64,000 nucleotides of DNA, taken from the NCBI RefSeq assembly GCF_003815775.1, contig NZ_CP033926.1:372001-436000 (forward strand), in the 5' to 3' direction. Under the pieces are notes generated by a model, which was not told the origin of the DNA, made no database searches, and saw only the letters and a program-made list of their open reading frames with translations. Positions 44,007 through 51,263 of this stretch are shown here, in pieces. Source of the DNA: Chryseobacterium joostei. GTDB taxonomy: Bacteria; Bacteroidota; Bacteroidia; Flavobacteriales; Weeksellaceae. Both the position numbers and the translations under genes were made by a program. Position 1 is the stretch's first letter. Each line of letters begins with the position of its first letter.

Positions 44007-45209
44007 TTAAAAATTATATCGCCATACTTTATAAACTTCACCTTTTCTGAAAGTATTCTGTTCCATAGGTAATTCTATAAAAGCATGGGTATCGGCAAGA
44101 TGTGAAAAATCACCGGACCCATTGGTATCTACAGATTCTGCTGTTAATTGTCCGGATGAATTTACCCTAAGTTTTACCTGAGCAAAATACTGAAGTGAAA
44201 AAGGAAAATCAATGTCATTTTGTAAGACAGCAAACTGGAATCCGGAATCCGGAATTTCCAAGGATTTTTCTAACCAGGGAATAAAATACCGATGCAGACA
44301 CATAAATACAGAAACCGGATTACCGGGAAATGCAAATATGAGTTTCTGATTCTGGCTTTTACCAAACCAAAACGGTTTTCCGGGTCTTTGCTTTATCTTA
44401 TGAAAAAGCTTTTCTATTCCCAATTCTTCACATGCTTTTGGCAGATAATCAAATTTTCCCATAGAAACTCCGCCACTCATAAGAAGTACATCATATTCGT
44501 TGATGCAGCGGGAAAGTTCTTTTTTGATCTCTTCATAATCATCATTAAGATGAAGCACATCAGCCTTGATTTTATATTTTTCCAATACAGCCTGTATGGT
44601 AATTCCATTAGAACGTCTTAGCTGAAAAGGAGTAGGGCAAGACTCAGCGCTTACCATCTCGTCTCCTGTGGATATGATGATGATTTTGGGAAGTTTTTTT
44701 ACAGATAGTGTGGTTTGTCCAATAGAGGAAGCTATACCGATAATGGCAGGAGTAATGACCTGATCAGCTTTTACCAAAATGTCTCCTCGTTTTTTATCCC
44801 TTGCTTTCAGATGAATGTTTTGCCCTTTTTTAACATCAATATTGACGCTTGCATTTCCATTATCTATTGAAATGTCTTCATAACGAATAACAGTATCTAC
44901 TGAGGAACCCAGTGCTGCACCCGTCATGATTTCGATACATTCATTTTCCGAATCTATGGATAAAGAAGGCTCACCAGCAGATTGTACTGCTTTAATGGTA
45001 AACGACATAATCCCTTTTTGATAAGCACTATAATTGATGGCAATGCCGTCTACAGTGGGCCTGTCAAAAGGAGGTAAGTCCCGGTCTGCACACAAGTCCT
45101 CTGCCAAAACTCTTCCCACTGCCAATTCATAGGGGATTTTTTCTATACCAAAATCCTGATGTTGTGACATGACGATGTCTTCTGCCTGTTGTACGGTAAT
45201 CATTTCCAT
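44007..45209 (-). CDS. moeA: MoeA, molybdopterin molybdotransferase
   Basis: The 400-residue protein has the MoeA layout. It has an N-terminal part with RDLPPFDRPTVDGIAI, a central MoCF-binding domain with IIISTGDEMV and LLMSGGVSMGKFDYLP, then RPGKPFWFG and AFPGNPVSVFMCLHRY. It inserts molybdate into adenylylated molybdopterin. Its start lies two bases after the moaA stop codon. A second ATG two codons later is possible. No MogA/MoaB-type adenylyltransferase is encoded next to it, so that step must be supplied from elsewhere. Confidence 0.95.
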   Translation of the reverse strand: MEMITVQQAEDIVMSQHQDFGIEKIPYELAVGRVLAEDLCADRDLPPFDRPTVDGIAINYSAYQKGIMSFTIKAVQSAGEPSLSIDSENECIEIMTGAALGSSVDTVIRYEDISIDNGNASVNIDVKKGQNIHLKARDKKRGDILVKADQVITPAIIGIASSIGQTTLSVKKLPKIIIISTGDEMVSAESCPTPFQLRRSNGITIQAVLEKYKIKADVLHLNDDYEEIKKELSRCINEYDVLLMSGGVSMGKFDYLPKACEELGIEKLFHKIKQRPGKPFWFGKSQNQKLIFAFPGNPVSVFMCLHRYFIPWLEKSLEIPDSGFQFAVLQNDIDFPFSLQYFAQVKLRVNSSGQLTAESVDTNGSGDFSHLADTHAFIELPMEQNTFRKGEVYKVWRYNF

Positions 45210-45211
45210 TG

Positions 45212-46198
45212 TTATCCTCCTATTGTAGCCATCGATTGATGAATTTGTGACTCTGTTAAATTAAATTTCTGAGCTTCCCATCCGTCTTTTGGCTTATTCT
45301 GTATTGTATTCACAATAATGTTTTTGAGCTCTTCATCTGTTTTTCCGGAACGCATTTCATCTTTTAAATTGATACCGGTACCTTCGTATAAACAAGTTCT
45401 GAGCACACCTAAGGGGGTAATTCGTATTCTGTTACAGTCTCCGCAAAATGAACGGGTATACGCTGCAATAATTCCTACGTCACCTTTAAAACCTGGGATT
45501 TTGTAGTTATATGAAGTAGAACTTTTCGGATCTTCTGTTTTTTCTATTTCAGGAAAATGATCTTTGATGTGTTGATAAATTTGAGGATAGTTCCATTTCA
45601 GAGAAATGTCTGCATCATTTCCATTAAAAGGCATTTCTTCAATAAAGCGTACATCAATCGGAAGCTGTTTGGTGAGTAATACCAATGGAATAATATCTTC
45701 AATATTCTGATTTTCCATGACCACTGTATTAATCTTTACTTTGATATCATGTTCCAGTAAAGAGTCCAATGTTTTCATTACCTTATCAAAACTTTTACGG
45801 CGGGTAATTCTGAAAAAGCGTTCTTCATCCAAAGTATCCAGACTGAGATTCACAGATTTTACTCCAAACTTCTTGAGTTGTGGAATATACTGCCCGGTAA
45901 GAAGCCCATTGGTGGTTAAACTAAGATCTGTAATTCCATCTAAATGAGATATTTTTCCAATAAGATCAATGCAGTTCTTTCTTACAAAAGGTTCACCTCC
46001 GGTGAGTCTGATCTTATTGACACCCAATTCTGAAAAAATAGAACAAAGTCTGAGCATTTCTTCATCAGTCATTAATTCTTTCTGCTTAATCCAGACAAGA
46101 CCATTTTCAGGCATGCAGTAGGTACATCGGAGATTGCACCGGTCCACAACAGCCAGTCTTAGGTAATTTATTGTTCGTCCGAATTTATCTGTCAGCAT
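45212..46198 (-). CDS. moaA: MoaA, GTP 3',8-cyclase (radical SAM)
   Basis: The 328-residue protein has the radical SAM cluster motif CNLRCTYCMPENG at about residues 20-32, RLTGGEPFVRK near 68, the second cluster CGDCNRIRITPLGVLRTC near 258-275, and the C-terminal double glycine (SMATIGG) needed for activity. It starts the pathway from GTP. It is the first gene of the minus-strand operon moaA-moeA-moaC-mobA-moeB. The 205-base gap to the divergent AraC gene carries the 15-mer shared with the other molybdenum operon. Confidence 0.96.
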   Translation of the reverse strand: MLTDKFGRTINYLRLAVVDRCNLRCTYCMPENGLVWIKQKELMTDEEMLRLCSIFSELGVNKIRLTGGEPFVRKNCIDLIGKISHLDGITDLSLTTNGLLTGQYIPQLKKFGVKSVNLSLDTLDEERFFRITRRKSFDKVMKTLDSLLEHDIKVKINTVVMENQNIEDIIPLVLLTKQLPIDVRFIEEMPFNGNDADISLKWNYPQIYQHIKDHFPEIEKTEDPKSSTSYNYKIPGFKGDVGIIAAYTRSFCGDCNRIRITPLGVLRTCLYEGTGINLKDEMRSGKTDEELKNIIVNTIQNKPKDGWEAQKFNLTESQIHQSMATIGG

Positions 46199-46282
46199 TT
46201 TAAAATAGAAAGTGTGTTATTACAAATATACTGATTGTTTTTGCGTAAAAAAGATCATTTTTAGATTTGTAAGTAAACGGGA

Positions 46283-46297
46283 ATATTTTTTTCACAA
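46283..46297. promoter_or_regulatory. Second copy of the 15-mer shared by both molybdenum operons
   Basis: ATATTTTTTTCACAA is identical to 35025-35039 before the TSUP-moaDE-fdhD operon. It sits 85 bases from the moaA start and 106 bases from the AraC start. It may be a shared binding site for a common regulator. Part of it is a T-run, so its information content is lower than its length. Confidence 0.45.
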
Positions 46298-46403
46298 TTC
46301 TGGATATTTAAAACCTGGGAATGAGAAATACCTGCTTAATTTTTGATAACTAATGATATTTTTATGCAGTATTTTATAATTTAGCAGGTATTAATAATGA
46401 ATA

Positions 46404-47252
46404 ATGAAAGAGAAGAATACCATGTCTCCAATAGAGAATGAAGACAAAAGGAAAATTGATGTAATTTATCAGGATGAAATAAGTTCTTCCGAGCTTAATC
46501 GTTTTCCAGATAATTCTTTTACCATCATTATTTTAGACGAATGTAGTGCAGGAGATGGAGAGTGTACTACGGATATGGATAAATATATGTTGAATTCTAA
46601 ACAATTATTTATTCACCTTCCCAAAAGGGAATATTTATGGAAATTACCTCCCGGCGCAACGGGAAGAAGACTCATCATCAATGATTCTATTCTTGAAACC
46701 TTTTCTCCGACATTAAAGCATACTTTCTCATCTCATAGTACATACGAAATGATACAGCCGAATGATGAAGTTTATGATAAATTGAGTGGTGAGTTCAATG
46801 CCATACGAACGGAGATTCATTCGGAAATAATATTTCCGGAGCTTATTAATGCAAGGGTAAGGCTTTTGGCTTTGATGATCAACTTATGGGTAGAGGAGAT
46901 ATATGGTAAATTTGCCTTAACCCATCATAATAATCTGGCTTTCCGGTTTCATTCATTGGTGCAAAAACACTATAAAACCCAGAAAAGTGTTTCTTTCTAT
47001 GCGGAAGAGTTATGCATTACGCCTAACTATTTGGGTGTGATTTGTAGAAAACAATATAGAGTTTCCCCTTTAGAGTTTATTAAAGAGCGGGTTTTATTAG
47101 AAGCAAAAAAATTATTACACAGTTCCGATAAATCGATTAAGGAGATTGCCTTTGAGCTGGGATTCCGGAATTTTTCTCATTTTTCATACTTTTTTAGGGT
47201 ACAAACAGGAATGACACCTAAGAGTTATAGATTAACCATGAACAAAAGCTAG
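46404..47252 (+). CDS. AraC-family regulator next to the molybdenum operon
   Basis: The 282-residue protein has an N-terminal sensor half with no clear cupin glycines and a C-terminal AraC DNA-binding domain: FYAEELCITPNYLGVICRKQYR and SIKEIAFELGFRNFSHFSYFFRVQTG. The start is the first ATG after a TAATTTAG sequence; a later in-frame ATG at 46422 is possible. It is divergent from moaA, which makes it a candidate regulator of molybdenum-cofactor genes. That link rests on position and on the shared 15-mer only. Confidence 0.88.
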   Translation: MKEKNTMSPIENEDKRKIDVIYQDEISSSELNRFPDNSFTIIILDECSAGDGECTTDMDKYMLNSKQLFIHLPKREYLWKLPPGATGRRLIINDSILETFSPTLKHTFSSHSTYEMIQPNDEVYDKLSGEFNAIRTEIHSEIIFPELINARVRLLALMINLWVEEIYGKFALTHHNNLAFRFHSLVQKHYKTQKSVSFYAEELCITPNYLGVICRKQYRVSPLEFIKERVLLEAKKLLHSSDKSIKEIAFELGFRNFSHFSYFFRVQTGMTPKSYRLTMNKS

Positions 47253-47278
47253 GAGGTCAAATATTTTAAAAGGTTATG

Positions 47279-47350
47279 TGGCCGCACCAGGGATCGAACC
47301 TGGATCTAAAGTTTAGGAAACTTTTGTTCTATCCATTGAACTATGTGGCC
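47279..47350 (-). tRNA. tRNA-Arg (anticodon CCU)
   Basis: On the minus strand the 72-base sequence folds as a tRNA. The acceptor is GGCCACA with TGCGGCC, the D arm is GTTC/GAAC, the anticodon stem AAAGT/ACTTT holds loop TTCCTAA, and the T arm is CCAGG TTCGATC CCTGG with discriminator A. The anticodon is CCT (CCU in RNA), so it reads the AGG arginine codon. CCA is not encoded. The acceptor stem has an A-C mismatch at position 5/68. The 9-bp sequence GGCCACATA occurs at both ends of the gene. Confidence 0.95.
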
Positions 47351-47443
47351 TTTTAAAGGATAAAAATATTAATTAAGTGATGATCTTATTAGATTACTCT
47401 CTATTATCGTGAGGCTAATACTAATGGGGGAATTACCATAAAA

Positions 47444-47468
47444 GAATTCGCTCTTTAGGAGCGAATTC
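47444..47468 (-). terminator. Stable hairpin, possible terminator on the minus strand
   Basis: GAATTCGCTC pairs perfectly with GAGCGAATTC around a 5-base loop. On the minus strand it is followed by TTTTATGG. It lies about 350 bases past the uvrA terminator and 90 bases before the tRNA gene on the same strand. Confidence 0.5.
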
Positions 47469-47510
47469 AGTAGATAATACATCTCATTTTTTTAATTAGA
47501 CAACAATAAA

Positions 47511-47535
47511 AAGCACAGCCGACAATGCTGTGCTT
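47511..47535. terminator. Hairpin with T-rich flanks on both strands
   Basis: AAGCACAGC pairs perfectly with GCTGTGCTT around a 7-base loop. The plus strand continues AAATTTTTATTT and the minus strand TTTTTATTG. It has terminator shape in both directions, but no gene ends next to it. Confidence 0.6.
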
Positions 47536-47673
47536 AAATTTTTATTTCAAATTTAATTGCAATTTCAATAGTAGTAAGAAAAGCAAATAAAGTTTCCACT
47601 TCGATTATTATTACATAGTAAATGTACTATTATTTTTAATACGAAATATGAATTTAATGTTAAAATTCACAAG

Positions 47674-47697
47674 TTATCCACATTTTTTTGTGGATAA
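47674..47697. promoter_or_regulatory. Inverted pair of perfect DnaA boxes
   Basis: TTATCCACA at 47674-47682 and its complement TGTGGATAA at 47689-47697 are both exact DnaA boxes, face to face across six T. Including one flanking pair the arms are 11 bp. The hairpin is not followed by a T-run, so it is not a normal terminator. It lies in a gene-free, AT-rich 470-base gap beside uvrA. Confidence 0.55.
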
Positions 47698-47789
47698 CTC
47701 TTGGATTGATCTCTAAATACACTCATGTTAGGGAATATTTTACCTACGTATATCTACAAATCAGGAGACTTTACTTTCCCATTATAGCT

Positions 47790-47817
47790 AAAAAAACAGA
47801 GAGCAATTGCCCTCTGT
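47790..47817 (-). terminator. Terminator of uvrA
   Basis: The nearly perfect palindrome ACAGAG-GGCAATTGCT-CTCTGT (minus strand, one mismatch pair) is followed by seven T. It starts six bases after the uvrA stop codon. Confidence 0.85.
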
Positions 47818-47823
47818 CTGTAT

Positions 47824-50631
47824 TTAATTCTCAAGTTTTTCCTTGATGTATTTTGCAGTATAGGATTTTTTATTTTTTATCAGATCCTCAGGGGTTCCGG
47901 CAAATACTACTTCACCACCATGTTTTCCTGCTTCCGGACCAATATCGATGATATAGTCGGCGCATTTGATGATATCCGGTTGATGTTCAATAACAATTAC
48001 TGAATGCCCAAGGTCAATCAATGCCTGCAGTGATTTCAAAAGCTTCTGAATATCATGGAAATGAAGTCCTGTGGAAGGCTCATCAAAGATAAATAAAGTT
48101 TTATCCGTAGTTACTCCTTTTACAAGGAATGAAGCTAGCTTTACACGCTGTGCCTCACCACCGGAAAGGGTAGAAGAGCTTTGTCCCAACTGTAAATATC
48201 CTAAACCAACTTCCTGTAAAGGTCTTAATTTGGTAACTATTTTCTCTTCATTATTATCCTTAAAGAATTCCAATGCTTCATCAACGGTCATATGAAGAAT
48301 ATCGGAAATGCTTTTTTCGTCAAATTTTACCTCAAGGATTTCATTTTTGAATCGTGTTCCTTTACAAACTTCACACTCCAGCTCAATATCAGCCATAAAC
48401 TGCATGGAAACATTAATCACTCCTTCTCCCTTACATTCATCACATCTTCCGCCGTCTACATTGAAAGAGAAATGCTTCGGTTTATAGCCCATCATTTTTG
48501 AGATTTTCTGCTTGGCAAAAAGATCTCTGATATCGTCATAAGCCTTAAGATAAGTAACGGGGTTTGAACGGGATGATTTCCCAATCGGGTTTTGATCAAT
48601 CAGTTCAATATTCTTGATTAATTTTTTGGGGAATTCTACAGAATCATAATCTCCTTTCTTACCACCCATTCCCAGTTGGATCTGGATATCGTTTGTTAGG
48701 ATTTCCCTCATCAGGGTAGATTTTCCACTTCCGGAAACTCCTGAAATTACGACCAAACTTTCCAAAGGAACGTCTACATCTATATTTTTAAGGTTATTCT
48801 GACGAGCCCCTTTGATATAAATCCATTCCTTTCCTTTTCTTCGTTTCTTTGGAACTTCTATTTCCAGTCGTCCTGTAAGATAGTCAGAGGTAAGTGTATG
48901 GGCTTTTTTCAGATCCTTATAGTCACCGGCAAATACAAGCTCACCCCCCAGATAACCTGCTTCAGGGCCAATATCAATAATATAATCGGCAGCACGCATT
49001 ACATCTTCATCATGTTCTACTACGATCACGGTATTTCCCAGGTCACGAAGATTTTTTAGAACTCCAATAAGGTTTTCCGTATCCTTGGAATGTAAACCAA
49101 TGGACGGTTCATCCAAAATATATATGGAACCTACCAACGAACTTCCTAAGCTTGTTGCCAGATTAATTCTTTGGCTTTCTCCTCCTGAAAGAGTATTGGA
49201 GGTTCTGTTTAAGGTCAGATAACCTAACCCAACTTTCAATAAGAATTCGAGACGGGTTGTGATTTCGTATAAAAGTCTTTTGGCAACTTCTTTATCATGA
49301 TCCGAAAGCTGAAGAGTATTGATTAGTGGTGCCAGTTCATCCAACGGAAGTTCAATCATCGATTGAATGTTATGGCCATCTACTTTCACCCAGCTGGTTT
49401 CTTCACGAAGCCTTAATCCTTCACAGGTAGGACAAAGGGTTTTTCCTCTGTAGCGTGAAAGCATAACTCGGTACTGAATTTTATAAAGATTTTCTTCAAG
49501 CATCTTGAAGAAATTGTTAATGCACGGGAAATTGCTTTTTCCGTCACCTTTCCAAAGGAAGTTCTTTTGTTCCTTTGTTAACTGGTGATAAGGTTTATGG
49601 ATAGGGAAGTCGCCTGCCTTTTTTATAAAGTCTTTTTTCCATTCGCTCATGGTTTCGCCTCTCCAGCTGACTACGGCATCTTCGTAGACGGATAAAGTTT
49701 TGTTTGGAACAACAAGGTCTTCATCAATTCCAATTACCTTTCCGTATCCCTCACAAGCCGGACATGCTCCGTAAGGGTTATTGAAGCTGAAAAAATGAAC
49801 ATTGGGTTCAAGGAATTCCATTCCGTCCAGTTCAAACTTATTGGAGAATTCCTTTACTTTTTCAGTATCTGTATTTTTTAAAGAACAATGGCCACGACCT
49901 TCGTAAAATGCCATTTGAATAGAGTCTGCCAATCGCTGTAAAAAACTCTCATCTTCTTCATAGGCAAAACGGTCAATGACAAGATTGATGGTCATTCCTT
50001 TTTCAGGAGTAAATGCAAAGCTTTCAAGATCTTCAATGCCGGCAAGATTTCCATTGATCTCAAGTCTTGTGAAACCTGCAAGTTTTAAAATATTAAGTGT
50101 CTCTTTAAAATTATCTGCATCATATTCCAAAGGAGCCGTTAATAAAAAGGAAGTGTCTTTTTTGGAAGCCTTGATAAAATCAACCACATCAGAAACTGAG
50201 TCTTTTTTCACTTCTTCACCGGAAACAGGAGAAAATGTTTTTCCAATTCTTGCAAATAATAGCTTCATGTAATCGTAAATCTCCGTAGATGTTCCTACGG
50301 TAGAACGCGGATTGGAAGAAATTACTTTCTGCTGAATAGCGATGGAGGGAGCCAATCCTTTAATGTCATCAACTTTAGGTTTTTCAAGTTTTCCTAAAAA
50401 CTGACGGGCATAGGAACTTAAGCTTTCAACATATCTTCTCTGTCCCTCAGCATAAATAGTATCGAAGGCTAATGAAGATTTACCGCTTCCTGAAACTCCC
50501 GTAATGACAATCAACTTGTTTTTGGGGATCAGGACATCTATATGTTTCAGATTGTTAAGATGTGCATTCTTAACGTAGATCTGTTTTTTTATGTCTATTT
50601 CTGTAATATTAGCCATATTTTGTTTATTCAT
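47824..50631 (-). CDS. uvrA: UvrA, excinuclease ABC subunit A
   Basis: The 935-residue protein has the full UvrA layout. The first ATPase has VITGVSGSGKSSLAF near residue 45, and zinc knuckles are CPACEGYGK near 285 and CPTCEGLRL near 405. The signature LSGGESQRINLATSLG stands near 480. The second ATPase has ISGVSGSGKSTLM near 630, the conserved zinc finger CDECKGEGV...CEVCKGTRF stands near 730-760, and LSGGEAQRVKLASFL closes the second cassette. It scans DNA for lesions and loads UvrB. The start may be 50631 or the ATG at 50616 (MANITEID). A TAATTTTG -7 box at 50820-50827 would give a leader of about 180 bases. Confidence 0.97.
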   Translation of the reverse strand: MNKQNMANITEIDIKKQIYVKNAHLNNLKHIDVLIPKNKLIVITGVSGSGKSSLAFDTIYAEGQRRYVESLSSYARQFLGKLEKPKVDDIKGLAPSIAIQQKVISSNPRSTVGTSTEIYDYMKLLFARIGKTFSPVSGEEVKKDSVSDVVDFIKASKKDTSFLLTAPLEYDADNFKETLNILKLAGFTRLEINGNLAGIEDLESFAFTPEKGMTINLVIDRFAYEEDESFLQRLADSIQMAFYEGRGHCSLKNTDTEKVKEFSNKFELDGMEFLEPNVHFFSFNNPYGACPACEGYGKVIGIDEDLVVPNKTLSVYEDAVVSWRGETMSEWKKDFIKKAGDFPIHKPYHQLTKEQKNFLWKGDGKSNFPCINNFFKMLEENLYKIQYRVMLSRYRGKTLCPTCEGLRLREETSWVKVDGHNIQSMIELPLDELAPLINTLQLSDHDKEVAKRLLYEITTRLEFLLKVGLGYLTLNRTSNTLSGGESQRINLATSLGSSLVGSIYILDEPSIGLHSKDTENLIGVLKNLRDLGNTVIVVEHDEDVMRAADYIIDIGPEAGYLGGELVFAGDYKDLKKAHTLTSDYLTGRLEIEVPKKRRKGKEWIYIKGARQNNLKNIDVDVPLESLVVISGVSGSGKSTLMREILTNDIQIQLGMGGKKGDYDSVEFPKKLIKNIELIDQNPIGKSSRSNPVTYLKAYDDIRDLFAKQKISKMMGYKPKHFSFNVDGGRCDECKGEGVINVSMQFMADIELECEVCKGTRFKNEILEVKFDEKSISDILHMTVDEALEFFKDNNEEKIVTKLRPLQEVGLGYLQLGQSSSTLSGGEAQRVKLASFLVKGVTTDKTLFIFDEPSTGLHFHDIQKLLKSLQALIDLGHSVIVIEHQPDIIKCADYIIDIGPEAGKHGGEVVFAGTPEDLIKNKKSYTAKYIKEKLEN

Positions 50632-51160
50632 AAAAGTAACTGTACAGCATCATGTCTGCCAGTGTAATGGTGTTCTGCTTTAGAATATTCCAAGACTGTC
50701 ATCAATTGAACTCTTGAGTTTCTTTCCAAATTCATCTGGTTAGGAGGTAGCATATTAGTAAAATGCTGTCCAAAAAATACATTTGAAAAAGAATGATTTA
50801 ATTGTAAAATTAAGACCCACAAAATTACGAATTTTTTGGCGAAAATTTACGTTTGTCCTATTTCTAAAATAATATATTTTGAAACCTAAAAAGATGCTTA
50901 AAGATCAAAAATGGGACTATGAAAAATAAAAATATAAAAGTATTTTGTGGACTTATTTAGGTTTTTCAATTTATTTTTATCGTATTATAAATGGTTTATC
51001 TGTCTTCAATATGTTTTTTCATTAAGGTATTGTTTTATGTTTTAAAATTATTTAAAATTGTATTCATAAATATGTAATATAGAAATGAGAAAATTATTCA
51101 GAGATCTAGTTACACATTTAATGAGAAAAAGATAAAAAACTACTCCCTCGGACACACAAA
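50632..51160. other. Gene-free 530-base stretch before the TonB receptor
   Basis: The left 190 bases are probably the uvrA leader and promoter (TAATTTTG on the minus strand, 50820-50827). The rest is very AT-rich with no convincing reading frame. A TACGTTTG sequence on the plus strand at 50848-50855 fits a -7 box, and a strong plus-strand terminator stands at the far end (51161-51187). Together they could bracket a small RNA of about 320 bases. Confidence 0.4.
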
Positions 51161-51187
51161 ATGCAGCACATTATGCTGCATTTTTTT
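51161..51187 (+). terminator. Rho-independent terminator with no gene in front of it
   Basis: ATGCAGCA pairs with TGCTGCAT around a 5-base loop and is followed directly by a run of T. The promoter of the TonB receptor lies after it, so it does not belong to that gene. No plus-strand coding gene precedes it within 3.9 kb. Confidence 0.8.
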
Positions 51188-51201
51188 ATGACAAGTATCA
51201 T

Positions 51202-51232
51202 TTGCCTGTCTACACGAACTCTCTTACTTTTG
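51202..51232 (+). promoter_or_regulatory. Promoter of the TonB receptor gene
   Basis: TTG (51202-51204), a 20-base spacer and TACTTTTG (51225-51232) fully match the Bacteroidota consensus. The box lies 32 bases before the ATG at 51264. Confidence 0.75.
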
Positions 51233-51263
51233 AATCCTGTTAAAAGAAACTACGGAAACGATT

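Noticed and set aside
47674..47697. DnaA-box hairpin as a terminator
   Set aside because: The stem is strong but there is no T-run after it on either strand, and both arms are exact DnaA boxes.
50628..50822. Minus-strand frame of 64 codons just before uvrA
   Set aside because: It overlaps the uvrA start by a few bases and begins at the putative -7 box of uvrA, so it would lack its own leader. Composition is not protein-like. It is taken as the uvrA leader.
51064..51263. Cobalamin riboswitch before the BtuB-sized TonB receptor
   Set aside because: The leader is too short after the terminator and promoter, and no B12-box-like conserved sequence was seen.
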